From positions 124,001 through 188,000 of the forward strand of contig JBLDXI010000012.1 in assembly GCA_047495785.1 (NCBI GenBank): a stretch of 64,000 bases of DNA, given 5' to 3'. The DNA comes from Lepidodermella squamata. Taxonomy: Eukaryota; Gastrotricha. This document shows positions 10,440-19,479 of the stretch, piece after piece. Numbering within the stretch: position 1 is the stretch's first letter; each line of letters starts with the position of its first letter. The position numbers were made by a program, and so were the translations under genes. Under the pieces are notes generated by a model, which ran no database searches, had not been told where the DNA came from, and saw only the letters and a program-made list of their open reading frames with translations.

Positions 10440-10547
10440 TACGCTAAAATAAAACGAGACAGGGGGCGGCAACTGACCATGATTTACTCATTATCACTAT
10501 AATTGCAATCAATTTAAATTGATTTTTTTCAGAACTATCAGATAGTT

Positions 10548-10844
10548 CTACTGACGCGCTAATCTATTCGAAAGTTCTGCAGCCAGTTGTTGAACTGCCA
10601 AAATTTTGCGTTGTTGCGACTGTAAGTCGTCTGCATTTGTGATGATGCCTTGCTTTCGAAGTTGCGCCGCCAGTACTCTGTGAACCGGATCGAGAACTAC
10701 TGTTTGCGGTCCCAATTTCGCCTGCCAGTTGTATTTATAGCCCATGTTACCTTCTTGCGGCACGTAATCAGGCCGACGAGCCACCGTAACATCGTGAAAT
10801 TGTAAAAACAAGACGAAAGTAAGCGTCCAAATAAGCCCAGACAT
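10548..10844 (-). CDS. Small secreted protein, HWQ family, long form
   Basis: 98 aa. Signal peptide 1 to about 22. Y-K-Y-N-W-Q (36-41) is the family motif with Asn for His. It is followed by D-P-V-H-R-V-L-A-A-Q-L-R-K-Q-G-I-I-T-N-A-D-D (52-73) and then an Ala-rich helix ending L-A-A-E-L-S-N-R-L-A-R (87-97). This half aligns residue by residue with the neighbour at 11120-11467 (DP, Q[LM][RK]K.G..T..D, AAE...R), so the pair is a tandem duplication. The conserved helix-turn-helix-like layout suggests a folded domain rather than a cleaved peptide. Confidence 0.85.
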   Translation of the reverse strand: MSGLIWTLTFVLFLQFHDVTVARRPDYVPQEGNMGYKYNWQAKLGPQTVVLDPVHRVLAAQLRKQGIITNADDLQSQQRKILAVQQLAAELSNRLARQ

Positions 10845-11119
10845 TTCAGTAATATAAGAACGATATTTTGATGGATTGGGGGACTATTCCTGAGTTTTGT
10901 ATGCGTCGAGCCCACTCACGGTTGGTTTAATACTGTGTAGCTCTAACTCGTCGATAAATCAAGCGGTAATTTATGAGCCGAACTCAACTAAAAATTGAAT
11001 CAGCCGGGAGCGAAAAACAATAATTACGCATTCCGTCGATACTTTTATTCAATTCTGCGCTGCGCAAATCTGGTTTGATAATCATGATTTTGTGCTACAA
11101 CATCGGTCAGGCAATGGAA

Positions 11120-11467
11120 CTAGCCTGATTTTTGGGGACCTGGCCGTCGCATAACTCTAGATGCAAATTCCGCTGCTGCAACTCGAATTGCCTCCGCCCG
11201 CCGGTATTGAACCTCAATGCTGTCGGTTTCGGTGACTAAGCCCATTTTTTTCATTTGGTCGACAATCTTCCAGACTGCTGGGTCGTTAAATCGCTGGTTT
11301 AAATTAGCCCGTCCTTGCCAGTGGAAGGAGCCTGTTTGCGGGGTGCTGGTGTTGGCTTGAACGACGAATCGAGTCTTAGATTTGTTGATGTTGATAGGCA
11401 TTGGTAGGCAGACTACGTTAAGCAGAAGGAAACAGACGATTCCGGTCACTCTGAAGGCCATTTTCAT
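11120..11467 (-). CDS. Small secreted protein, HWQ family, long form
   Basis: 115 aa, with a second possible start two codons in (11461). Signal peptide 1 to about 20. S-K-T-R-F-V-V (30-36) corresponds to the S-K-[FY]-x-L box seen after the signal peptide of other family members. G-S-F-H-W-Q (46-51) precedes N-D-P-A-V-W-K-I-V-D-Q-M-K-K-M-G-L-V-T-E (61-80) and a helix ending A-A-A-E-F-A-S-R-V-M-R-R. No cysteine in the mature protein. It is most similar to 10548-10844. Confidence 0.85.
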   Translation of the reverse strand: MKMAFRVTGIVCFLLLNVVCLPMPININKSKTRFVVQANTSTPQTGSFHWQGRANLNQRFNDPAVWKIVDQMKKMGLVTETDSIEVQYRRAEAIRVAAAEFASRVMRRPGPQKSG

Positions 11468-11751
11468 TCAGAATACAGTATGTGACGATGAAACCAAAAT
11501 GTCAATGACTGACGGAGCGAAAAGAAGAGGATAAGGCTCTATATTCTCCGCACTTTTTCCCTGGATTTGAGATATTTTGAGCTTAAAATATTATTACGTC
11601 TGCTTTAATCTCACTCAATCGAGCTAATAGAAGGGCAATTGCGAATGGATGGAAATAGAACTGAGCTGAACGATTCAGCTTCCAATACGAGATAAATTTA
11701 CACGCACGAGTTCACTACGCAAATTTCAGTGAAAGCGGACATAACGAATCA

Positions 11752-11958
11752 TTAGTCGTAATCGACCGGTGCCTTGCCATTTCCTTGCCAAAACAGCCGC
11801 ATTGGAACGCTGTCATCGAAATTGGCATAGCTATGCAGTGGATGATTCATCAGGGCGTAATGGAAGATCGTAGATCGCTTTACAATATTGCAGGTTGCCA
11901 AATTCAGAGTAGCCATCAGCAGTACAAGGGAAAGAAGGAAAAACTGCTTAGCAAGCAT
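11752..11958 (-). CDS. Small secreted protein, HWQ family, short form
   Basis: 68 aa. Strong signal peptide (1-23, A-T-C). A Lys-Arg site at 27-28 directly follows it. The family motif M-R-L-F-W-Q lies at 53-58 with only ten residues after it, so the helical half of the long members is absent. It could be a truncated paralog or a precursor whose mature peptide is the 40 residues after Lys-Arg. It has a single exon, and two long-form relatives lie just downstream of it in transcription order. Confidence 0.78.
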   Translation of the reverse strand: MLAKQFFLLSLVLLMATLNLATCNIVKRSTIFHYALMNHPLHSYANFDDSVPMRLFWQGNGKAPVDYD

Positions 11959-12321
11959 GTTGTTTTAAGATATTTTATGAATGTATGTTCATGAAGCGGA
12001 AAATTCGGAGTAATTACCAAGAATGGGTCATGATATTTGCCTGTCAATATTCCCATGTCAATACTGCTAAAAATAGACATCCATTGATTTTATGGAAATT
12101 AAAACTTCATTATCCTGTCATGTGATGATTTGTTGTGGCTGCTTTCGTCTCAGCGAAATTAGGAAGCGTCAAGTTATACATCTTACGCCATTTGTTTCCA
12201 TTCTAGGCGAGTTGTCCTAGGGGATAAAAGGCTCTAATGGATGCATAGGATACTAATTAGGATGAGGCTGCTCGGCTGTCATAGAGACGGTTTGGCATAG
12301 TTTTTACCATGCTCGAAGTTC
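11959..12321. other. Intergenic, nothing recognised
   Basis: No supported gene. The stretch separates divergent transcription units (minus-strand array to the left, plus-strand signals to the right). Confidence 0.4.
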
Positions 12322-12330
12322 TATATAAAA
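12322..12330 (+). promoter_or_regulatory. TATA box followed by a tiny ORF
   Basis: TATATAAAA, 43 bp upstream of an ATG at 12373 that opens a 28-codon frame ending at 12459. The frame has no signal peptide and no family motif, so I do not call it a gene. The element is as strong as the TATA box of the neighbouring DUF1566 gene and could be an alternative or relic promoter. Confidence 0.35.
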
Positions 12331-12899
12331 GGGCACAATTGTTACTTTTCCATCCGATTGTCCGAATTCCAGATGACCGCCGAAATGATGATGGAATTTT
12401 GGCAGCTTGACTTGAACATAGCTAACACTCGAGACGGATCCAATTTGGAACCCAGTTGAGATCGTGGCCCATGGTCATATAAGGAGTAATTACTAATTAC
12501 TTAGGTGCCTGGTGGATTTCACCAGGCCAAGTGTAACTTTAATAACAGCTAAAACGAACCCTGGTTTGCTCATTCGTGATTCGTGATTGCGTGAGTGAGA
12601 AAGGGATGACGAAAATGATAAGGAAGGTCTTTCTTTATACTCCGCACGTTCAATAGTTTTGACCAAAGAAGTGGAGCAGTGGGCGAGCAAATAATAGCAA
12701 TTCTATTTTACTGCACTTTGCCCTCAAATTTTACTAGGTAGGGATGTCGTGGTAATGTGGGATACGTGACGTCTTACAGTCAGCCATTTTGTGTCGCTGC
12801 AAATAGCTGTAATGTGGCATGTTTCCAAAATAAACCTAGCTGGTTTAATGCACCATGAGACCCCGGCAGATGTAATCTTGCCACGCCCAAAAAGCCGTG

Positions 12900-12907
12900 T
12901 ATAAAAG
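12900..12907 (+). promoter_or_regulatory. TATA box of the DUF1566 gene
   Basis: TATAAAAG 52 bp upstream of the ATG at 12959. A eukaryotic core promoter directly before a bacterial-type coding sequence supports stable integration and expression. Confidence 0.65.
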
Positions 12908-12958
12908 GTGGCTGTAAAAACGGTGTCATAATCAAGAAGTTTTTCTCTCAACGCGACA

Positions 12959-14095
12959 ATGACCTTGTTATTTCTGCTTGCGGCGATCTGCCTCACGGGG
13001 CAAAGTGCATCAGCTGGGTTGACGTACCCTATCGTCCACACTGGCATCGAAGAATTCACGAACGACATCACGTACATTACCAAGCCGAACCCAGGTCAGG
13101 CATTCTACGGCCAGGATGGTCACTACCCAGGCATTAAGGCCAGTTACAAGGACAACAATGACGGAACCGTGACTGATCTCGTCACCGGTCTTATGTGGCA
13201 AAAGTCAATGGGAAGCAAGATGCTCTACACCGCGGCCGTAGGTGCTGCTAATACTCTACGTCTCGGAAATTACGACGACTGGCGAATCCCGACTATCAAG
13301 GAGCTGTACTCTCTCATGCTCTTCACCGGTTACTACGGCACGTCATCGAAAAAGTTTATCGACGACGTTTTCGATCAGCCCTACGGCAACACTTCAGCCG
13401 GCGAGCGGGATTTCGATGCGCAAACGATGAGCTCGACCATGTACATGGGCTACGTTATGGGAAACAGCGAATGCAACTTCGGGGTCAACTTCATCGACGG
13501 CCGTATCAAGTGCTACCCGCGCAACAAAAATATCTACTTCAGGTTTGTCCGCGGCTCGACCAACTACGGATTTAACGACTTGATTTCAAACGGAGACGGA
13601 ACAGTCTCTGATCGGGCGACTGGTCTAGTCTGGCAGCAGTCTGATAGCGGTAAGGGTATGGAGTGGAAAGATGCGTTGGACTATTGCGAGAACCTTGTCC
13701 TGGCTGGCCGGGATGATTGGCGCCTGCCTAACGCGAAGGAACTGCAAAGCATTGTCGACTACAACCGAGGCCCGCAATCGACGAACACCGCCGCAATCAG
13801 CTCGCTGTTTCACTCCACTCAGATACCTGTCCCCAGCGGAGCGGCCAATGCTACGGAATTCGCTTTCTACTGGACCGGAACGACTCACAAGGACGGACCT
13901 CAGCCTAACATGGCGGCTTATGTTTGTTTTGGTCGCGCATATGGCAAAACCTCGTCTGTTATTGACGTCCACGGCGCTGGTGCCCAGAGGAGCGACCCGA
14001 AGAGCGCTCGCGGCCAAACCTACCCGCAATACTTCGGACCCCAGGGTGACTTGAGAACCGTCTACAACTTTGTCCGATGCGTTCGAAACGCGTGA
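12959..14095 (+). CDS. Secreted protein with two DUF1566 (Lcl C-terminal type) domains
   Basis: 378 aa, one exon. Signal peptide 1 to about 19 (Q-S-A-S-A). Domain 1 spans about 66-199 and domain 2 about 211-377. Each opens with N-D-G-T-V-x-D-x-x-T-G-L-x-W-Q (or the same with G-D-G) and has the diagnostic D-D-W-R-[IL]-P-x-x-K-E-L (96-106 and 252-262), and each ends near an F-V-R box. This fold is typical of bacterial cell-surface and lectin-like proteins and is rare in animals (established for the family in general). Codon use is clearly more GC-rich than in its neighbours and there are no introns. A TATA box (12900) and AATAAA (14183) flank it. I infer horizontal acquisition with later adaptation to secretion. 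Confidence 0.88.
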   Translation: MTLLFLLAAICLTGQSASAGLTYPIVHTGIEEFTNDITYITKPNPGQAFYGQDGHYPGIKASYKDNNDGTVTDLVTGLMWQKSMGSKMLYTAAVGAANTLRLGNYDDWRIPTIKELYSLMLFTGYYGTSSKKFIDDVFDQPYGNTSAGERDFDAQTMSSTMYMGYVMGNSECNFGVNFIDGRIKCYPRNKNIYFRFVRGSTNYGFNDLISNGDGTVSDRATGLVWQQSDSGKGMEWKDALDYCENLVLAGRDDWRLPNAKELQSIVDYNRGPQSTNTAAISSLFHSTQIPVPSGAANATEFAFYWTGTTHKDGPQPNMAAYVCFGRAYGKTSSVIDVHGAGAQRSDPKSARGQTYPQYFGPQGDLRTVYNFVRCVRNA

Positions 14096-14182
14096 AAATT
14101 GCATGGATTTTGGTGACGGGGCTTTTATTTATGCTGGTTCATAATATAAACATAATATTAAGCTGTCTCTCTATATCTTCTG

Positions 14183-14188
14183 AATAAA
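14183..14188 (+). terminator. Polyadenylation signal of the DUF1566 gene
   Basis: AATAAA about 90 bp past the stop, directly before the 3' end of the convergent minus-strand gene at 14200. Confidence 0.6.
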
Positions 14189-14199
14189 GCTTGCTGGTT

Positions 14200-14409
14200 T
14201 TAATAGTCAGCTCTTATGTTTTTTCCTGGGGGCTTGAGTTGCCATTGGAAATGATGGGCAGAGACGTCGCCGTTATCATGGTTGGCAGATATGTCATTCT
14301 CACCGCTTGCCAGAACGTACTTGGACTTGGGGCGTTTTGCTTCGATATCGCCCAAGAAAAGCAGTCCATTAAGGACTAGAAGAAGGATGATAGCTGAAAC
14401 GAATCTCAT
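14200..14409 (-). CDS. Small secreted protein, HWQ family, short form
   Basis: 69 aa. Signal peptide 1-24. Directly after it comes K-R-P-K-S-K-Y-V-L-A-S-G-E-N-D, holding a Lys-Arg and the S-K-[FY]-x-L box, then H-D-N-G-D, then the family motif H-H-F-Q-W-Q-L-K (52-59) near the C terminus. The gene at 14650-14883 has the same boxes at the same spacing, so these are tandem paralogs. The 3' end nearly meets that of the DUF1566 gene. Confidence 0.8.
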   Translation of the reverse strand: MRFVSAIILLLVLNGLLFLGDIEAKRPKSKYVLASGENDISANHDNGDVSAHHFQWQLKPPGKNIRADY

Positions 14410-14649
14410 TGTGAAAAAAGCCGTAATCGAAAATAAAGAGTTTGGAATAGTGAGAGAGCTCCAGAGATCTAAAAGCCGGGTTCGCGGTGAACTCTAATAA
14501 GTATTTACATTTTAATAACGCAAAAAACGGAAATCCGCCAATTTTATAAACATTGGGAGAGTGGTTTTTTATTCAAAAAAAACACGCAATCTATCTAGGG
14601 AATGATGTTTTGTGGTTTTATAACGAGTCATTCACCGACTTTTTCATCA

Positions 14650-14883
14650 TCATGTATCGAAGTTGATAGGCTGTCGAACGGGGTGGTGTACTCGATCTTC
14701 GATTTGCCAATGATATCGATAGTCAGACTTGTCGTCGTTTCCGTCGTGGTGATCTTGCAAGGTGTGGAAATTCGACTCGGCACTCTCTAGTATGAACTTT
14801 GATTTCATTCGCCTCAGGGCATCGGCCGCTGACGAAACCACTAGCAAAAGTATCACGGTAAAGAGAAGATTTTTAAACAGCAT
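14650..14883 (-). CDS. Small secreted protein, HWQ family, short form
   Basis: 77 aa from the ATG at 14883; an upstream in-frame ATG (14928) would place 15 residues before the hydrophobic stretch, so the internal start fits a signal peptide (1-22) better. R-R-M-K-S-K-F-I-L-E-S-A-E-S (24-37) combines the S-K-F-x-L box with an S-A-E element. H-H-D-G-N-D-D precedes D-Y-R-Y-H-W-Q-I-E-D (54-63). It ends 17 residues after HWQ. No cysteine. Confidence 0.8.
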   Translation of the reverse strand: MLFKNLLFTVILLLVVSSAADALRRMKSKFILESAESNFHTLQDHHDGNDDKSDYRYHWQIEDRVHHPVRQPINFDT

Positions 14884-14985
14884 TTTCAAGCGGGATAGAA
14901 ACAACAAAAATGAAGTAAATTTTGGCAAGCCATTTCGCTTTTAAGAACTGTCATTTTTTTATTGTTATTTTCTAACAAAAAACCG

Positions 14986-15333
14986 TCACATGTCATTGCG
15001 GTTAGTCGGCCTGGTCTGGCGTATTTTCACCACATACAGGTTATTTCCGGGGTTATTGTACAAAAAGTTGCGTGGGCTTTCTTTCCGTCGCGCCTTTCCT
15101 GTCAGCAAAAAATGCTTCGGATTAGCGGCCATGCCTCGCATTGGTGCAGCCATAAGGATGGCGCTGTTTTGCAGGCCGAACAGCTTCGCTAGAAAATTGA
15201 TCTCCGAAGTTAGTTGAATCGGCTCCTGGCCCTTCGAAACGTCACTGATATCGACCGGGGTGATTTTGAACCGCCCGTCAGAACCTTCAACCAAACACGC
15301 GAGAAGGATAAGAGATAGTAAAATCATTGCCAA
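14986..15333 (-). CDS. Small secreted basic protein, no family recognised
   Basis: 115 aa. Signal peptide 1-20 (V-E-G-S-D-G). The middle carries L-A-K-L-F-G-L-Q-N-S-A-I-L-M-A-A-P-M-R-G-M-A-A-N, a hydrophobic or amphipathic stretch with a repeated M-A-A. The C-terminal third is basic (K-A-R-R-K; N-N-L-Y-V-V-K-I-R-Q-T-R-P-T-N-R). No cysteine outside the signal region. The Y-V-V-K-I-R-Q-T-R-P end is only loosely like the GRP motif. Function unknown. Confidence 0.7.
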   Translation of the reverse strand: MAMILLSLILLACLVEGSDGRFKITPVDISDVSKGQEPIQLTSEINFLAKLFGLQNSAILMAAPMRGMAANPKHFLLTGKARRKESPRNFLYNNPGNNLYVVKIRQTRPTNRNDM

Positions 15334-15555
15334 AAAGTTGTAAAATAAAAGTCTCTCTGGATACGATGATCGTGATTTTAAAAGTCATTAATATTTCACA
15401 CGTGATTAGGTTGGGGGTGTGACAATTTCTCCGCCTGGCAGCTTTCCCCTCCCACACCGAGTTAGGAATCCTATATTTATCTTACATGTGCGCTGATTTT
15501 ATTGTTTCATTCAAGTATAATTCCCGTGACAGAAGAAAAGACAAATAAAATGTTT
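15334..15555. other. Short spacer
   Basis: A TTTATT near 15496 (minus-strand AATAAA orientation is at lower coordinates than the gene at 15556) is the likely 3' signal of that gene. Nothing else seen. Confidence 0.35.
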
Positions 15556-15969
15556 CTATTTGCTGCCTCGCCGATACAAAGAATCGCTAGGGCTGCGCCA
15601 GTTTCTAACGCCGGCAATTGCGTTCCAATTCAGCGGTCGGTTGTATTTCGTAGCCAGGTAGTTTCGCAGGCGATTTCGGGACATTTCACTGTTACTCGTG
15701 TACGATGATGAATACTTGTAAGGATTCCTATTATAGCTGGAACTTCTCATTTGATTGACCTGAGCAAAACGGCCGCCAGCTCGCTTGACCTGCAACAATA
15801 GCAGATCAGCATCGTCATCACTTTCGGCGGAGCTTTTATCGATGACAACTTGCGGGGAGTCGGCATCGAAGTACACTTCGTCCAATAAATCGTCACTCAA
15901 CGGATTAGCAGAAGATATAGCGAGAAAGCTTTGCAGCAGCAGGCAGATTACGAGCGTGAAAGCGAGCAT
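15556..15969 (-). CDS. Small secreted protein with SAE acidic stretch and KR site
   Basis: 137 aa from the ATG at 15969, chosen because the signal peptide (1-21) starts there and a TATA box lies 75 bp upstream; the longer frame to 16101 would run through that TATA box. D-K-S-S-A-E-S-D-D-D-A-D (44-55) is followed by V-K-R-A-G-G (61-66), a likely convertase site. The part after Lys-Arg is 74 residues, rich in Ser, Tyr, Asn and Arg, with N-R-P-L-N-W-N-A-I-A-G-V-R-N-W near the end, which may be a remote HWQ-type box. Cysteine occurs only in the signal peptide. Confidence 0.75.
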   Translation of the reverse strand: MLAFTLVICLLLQSFLAISSANPLSDDLLDEVYFDADSPQVVIDKSSAESDDDADLLLLQVKRAGGRFAQVNQMRSSSYNRNPYKYSSSYTSNSEMSRNRLRNYLATKYNRPLNWNAIAGVRNWRSPSDSLYRRGSK

Positions 15970-16043
15970 GTTTTTCGCCCTAATTTTTCGTCGCCGATTG
16001 TCGAAAAATTGTGATTTATTCTTCGCACTAAAAACTCGGGTGT

Positions 16044-16051
16044 TATATATA
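16044..16051 (-). promoter_or_regulatory. TATA box of gene 15556-15969
   Basis: TATATATA (palindromic) about 75 bp upstream of the chosen ATG at 15969 on the minus strand. Confidence 0.5.
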
Positions 16052-17096
16052 GCGGCATCCCTCGAACCCCGCGTGTTATTCGCGGCTCGAGAGCTCTTCA
16101 CTCTAAGTGATTAGCACCCGTTATATTGCCAGGTGACCGGCTATTCTATAGTTTAAAAACGCCCCCGATAACTGAGGGTTGTGCATCGTCATAAAAAATC
16201 AGTTATAGTGGCCATTAATGGGTCACTAATTGTTGAGAATCGGGACACGAATATACTTGAACGATGATTAAATCTATTTGCACCAACTTTAACTTGGCCG
16301 TTGACAAGTGAAAAATGGGATTTCGCAAAAATGCTCGATTTTGATGTCACTTTCAAGTACAATAAACGAGCAGTTGACCGATGTCAACACGAGTTTGATA
16401 GTCATCAGGGTTGCTGAGTTATTGGGCTTTAAAGTTGGCCAGTGAATATGCTGAAATTTTGAAAAATCGCGCCTAAAAAATTGAGTTTTTATTGCCTCAA
16501 TAATCCTCCACGCAATAAATTACAATGTTTTCCTTATGCGCAGTCGGCATTTTATAGGGTAATCTGAGGTGAGGAATTTCTCTGGATATTCGAAAATTTA
16601 GGTGGAATCAAGCTAGTGTCTCCACATCAAACTGAATCGATAATACTTTTAAACGTTCTCCGTCTTTTAAGGAGGATGGGAGCATCCTAGAGGTCTGAAA
16701 TTCGAAAATTTAATATTTGACTGACTAAGAAAATCTTGGACTCGAAGAATCGCTCTTCTTCAAGTCAATACTTTTTGCGATTTGCTAGAAAATACAGAAA
16801 ATTCGCCAAACCCCACTTTTCACTTGCTAACGGTCATTTTTTAACCTAAAAGCTAAGATTCATCCCACGTCGGAAGCTGAAACATGTGTCCTTGGGGAAA
16901 ATTAAGGTGTGTTTTCTATTTTTTGTACTTTGCACTTATTATCAGAAGAGTGTTGAACTGATTATAAAAATAGCCTATATGAACCTAAAAACGAGTTTAT
17001 TTCTCTATAAATACAGCAACGAAAAGCGAGATAGCGATTTAATGCCCACCGGTGAAGTGAACAATAAGATTAAAAGGTCTAAAAAACTGCCGGTAT
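16052..17096. other. Intergenic, about 1 kb, no supported gene
   Basis: Low-complexity AT-rich DNA. 'attcgaaaattta' occurs twice (about 16589 and 16699). The open frame at 16886-17134 has no ATG at its start and no signal peptide. No inverted repeats were recognised. Confidence 0.35.
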
Positions 17097-17447
17097 TCAG
17101 CTTTTGCCGTAGGACGCGGCTTGCGATGCCTTGACGTTGTTCATACCGCCGGCGAATCGCCGCTTCAAAGCCTCCAAATCGTCGCTAGGATGCCATTCGC
17201 GTCGAAGAACGGTGTGCTCGTAGGTAGGCTTCCAGTTACTTGGGTTGTTATTACCTCGGAACTTGCTCTTCGGCATTTTCATAAAAGGCCGTCGGTTACG
17301 CTCGAAATTATTGTCATCATCCTTAATTTTGCTCATAAGCAGATCGTACATAGATTGGCCATCGTCATTCTCCTCAGCCGAAGCAGCGGCTGATTCCAGA
17401 AAATATAGCGAAAAACATAGAGCGAAAAGTCCGATAAGGGTTCTCAT
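17097..17447 (-). CDS. Small secreted basic protein with SAE acidic stretch
   Basis: 116 aa. Signal peptide 1 to about 22. The mature N terminus is A-S-A-E-E-N-D-D-G-Q-S-M-Y-D-L-L (22-37), again an S-A-E acidic element, followed by D-D-D-N-N and a strongly basic, Asn-rich half (R-N-R-R; K-M-P-K-S-K-F-R-G-N-N-N). E-H-T-V-L-R-R-E-W-H-P (77-87) and K-R-R-F-A-G-G (95-101) contain dibasic sites. No cysteine after the signal peptide. No family motif of the GRP or HWQ type is clear. Confidence 0.75.
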   Translation of the reverse strand: MRTLIGLFALCFSLYFLESAAASAEENDDGQSMYDLLMSKIKDDDNNFERNRRPFMKMPKSKFRGNNNPSNWKPTYEHTVLRREWHPSDDLEALKRRFAGGMNNVKASQAASYGKS

Positions 17448-17970
17448 CTTCCAAGGTTGTTTAAATATTTTCTAAAAAATTGGGAAAATGTTTAATTTTA
17501 AGCGAGCAAAAGTTTCAAGGCGGAAATGAAGTCTTCCTGCACTCTGCTCTGGTATGTCGATTCGCGCAGATAATAATGACTTATATCGATATTGCGATTT
17601 TTTCCCTTTTTTGCTTTTCCCCCCGAGTGGGCGGCGCAAGTTTTGTTATCCGATGCGTTTTACATTCTCGAAGAGAAAACAACCAATTAGAGGGGTGATA
17701 ATTTCTGCATAATAATGCGGGGCGATGCATAAGAATATTTCCTGAATTTTTGACAATAGCACTGGGAAGAAAACAAATTATCTTATGACGCAAATGATAG
17801 AACATTTTATTTCCATGCTAAAATTATTGCCATTCTTTTTATTCCTTTGGATAAAGGGTAAACATCATCGCCGTTTCTAAATTTGATTTGTTGAATATTA
17901 GAAGAATGGTGCTATAGCTGGGCACGCAGCCATATAGTGTAAATAGATTGCGAAAAAATCAGGACACATT
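17448..17970. other. Intergenic, nothing recognised
   Basis: Short frames on both strands near 17480-17805 lack signal peptides or motifs. TTTATT near 17808 is in the wrong place to serve the gene at 17971 unless its 3' UTR is 160 bp. Confidence 0.35.
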
Positions 17971-18234
17971 TCAGCGCTGCTCAACTAGGAGAGGCCTGCC
18001 GTACATCCATTGAACGCGAGGCCGGTCGCTATCAATCGCGTTTCGGCTTGATCCAACTCGAACTATCTTTCGGGATGCATACCTGCGGCGTCTTTCAGGC
18101 TCTGCTTTCACGCCAACGAGTTTGCCGAGATCGAGACCTCTGCTGACCGCTAGCCAGTTGGCAGCACTCATGCTATCGGCCGTCGATGCAGAAATTACGA
18201 GTAGGACAGCAAAAATCATCAGGATATTGTTCAT
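17971..18234 (-). CDS. Small secreted protein, GRP-motif family
   Basis: 87 aa from the ATG at 18234 (an upstream ATG at 18264 adds ten residues before the signal peptide). Signal peptide 1-19. R-R-R-R (48-51) is followed by K-I-V-R-V-G-S-S-R-N-A (56-66), which resembles the L-V-R-V-G-R-S-G-N-A repeats of the neuropeptide precursor at 29908-30378, although the amidation Arg is lost. The protein ends in the family signature V-Q-W-M-Y-G-R-P-L-L-V-E-Q-R (74-87). A compact example of signal peptide, dibasic site and C-terminal motif. Confidence 0.83.
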   Translation of the reverse strand: MNNILMIFAVLLVISASTADSMSAANWLAVSRGLDLGKLVGVKAEPERRRRYASRKIVRVGSSRNAIDSDRPRVQWMYGRPLLVEQR

Positions 18235-18937
18235 TTTCTCCGAATTTAATGAAAAAAATCGCACCTATAAAAGATAAATTTCAATTGAAGTATGCTGAAT
18301 CGCGACATCAACATGAGAATACAGGAAGGCGATATAACGCTTGAAAAGCAGAAATTTGAGAGAATGAATGTTTCCGAACAGTCTGACAGGATGAAACAAA
18401 TGAGGATAAAGCGAAACCTCGAAAGTGATAGTGGTGGAACAGTCCGTTATCGATCGGTATTACCTGTGAAATGCAGTGACTCATTGACCTCTGGGATGCA
18501 GATGTGAGCAACAACATCGAATCAATAAATGAAAATTGAAGTTTATCAATTTTACCGAAGATTTTTTTATATTAGCAGTGGAACATGTAAAAACGAAAGT
18601 TTTATTTCTCTTTCCAGCGAAAGGGAAGATGATACCATACTGTAGCCACCCGCCTCCTCAGCTTCGAAGATGGATTCAAGGAATTTAATTTCTTCAGTAT
18701 AGTCCGGGATAAAATTTGCCACCTGGAATTCGCCTCAGCAGGTAAAAATCAGACGTTTTTTGGCGCAGTTATATTACGTGAGAAACGTGTGATCAAGCTC
18801 ATTAACAAGTGAGTGACATCGCGGGCCTCAAACGTGATCGTGCGAAATGAAACGTGAGAAAATTTTCAAATTAATCAATCATAATTGGCGTTATTTATTG
18901 CTAAAAATATACATTGAAATCTCATAGGACTAAAACA
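18235..18937. other. Intergenic with a possible minus-strand coding fragment
   Basis: Between about 18730 and 18615 the minus strand has an acceptor-like 'aattccag' followed by an uninterrupted frame ending at a stop that overlaps AATAAA (near 18606). No start codon or signal peptide can be joined to it, so it is not called as a gene. A plus-strand frame at 18292-18507 lacks a signal peptide. Confidence 0.3.
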
Positions 18938-19255
18938 TTACGAGTTAGGTTGTACTACGACAGGTCGACCATAAATCCACTGTATCTTCGGTCGGTCTTC
19001 CGTTGGGGGTAGCCGGGCGGTTTTTAGCCGATTAATATTCTTAGCAGCGTACTTTCGATCTTCATTACTCGATTTGCTGTTCGATCGACTCTTCAACAGC
19101 CGGCTGCTTTCATCTGCTAACAACAGCCACGGTTTGCCGTAATTGTCCAAATACAGACCAACGACTGATTGAGACTGATCGGGAAGCTTCAATACAGAGG
19201 AACTTGCAAGGCAGATCATAGCGGCTAAGATCAAGAAATGAAAAATATGATCCAT
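18938..19255 (-). CDS. Small secreted protein, GRP-motif family
   Basis: 105 aa from the ATG at 19255, where the signal peptide (1-20) begins; the frame extends upstream to 19324 but that part is not hydrophobic. V-V-G-L-Y-L-D-N-Y-G-K-P-W-L-L-L (31-46) has an aromatic-x-x-G-K-P pattern that looks like a second, internal copy of the signature, which then appears at the C terminus as I-Q-W-I-Y-G-R-P-V-V-V-Q (91-102). The middle is Ser/Lys/Arg-rich. It neighbours 17971-18234, whose C terminus is nearly the same, so they are likely tandem duplicates. Confidence 0.83.
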   Translation of the reverse strand: MDHIFHFLILAAMICLASSSVLKLPDQSQSVVGLYLDNYGKPWLLLADESSRLLKSRSNSKSSNEDRKYAAKNINRLKTARLPPTEDRPKIQWIYGRPVVVQPNS

Positions 19256-19479
19256 CTTAAATTTGAAATGAATGGTTTCACACTGAAAAAACACCTCAAA
19301 GTACTGAAAATTTGATCTATGCATCGCGTGTCGAATAATGTGGGAGTACCACGCTGCGGAAGTATCAATTTCCAGGTATAATAATAATAAAAAAAGAAAT
19401 TTTATAGCACATCAATATACTTTTTATTTTGCCGCGCACAATAAACCGAGCTGTGAGGAAGTACAATAACGCGCTATTT

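Noticed and set aside
12493-12690. Minus-strand 65-codon frame
   Set aside because: Not hydrophobic at the N terminus, low-complexity Ser stretch, no motif.
12724-13083. Minus-strand frame overlapping the DUF1566 start
   Set aside because: Antisense shadow covering the TATA box and first codons of a well-supported gene.
13625-14104. Long minus-strand frame (159 codons) in the DUF1566 gene
   Set aside because: Antisense shadow of a GC-rich coding region; no domain or signal peptide.
18606-18735. Minus-strand coding-like fragment with acceptor and AATAAA
   Set aside because: No start codon or upstream exon could be joined; two frames are equally open, so no product can be named.
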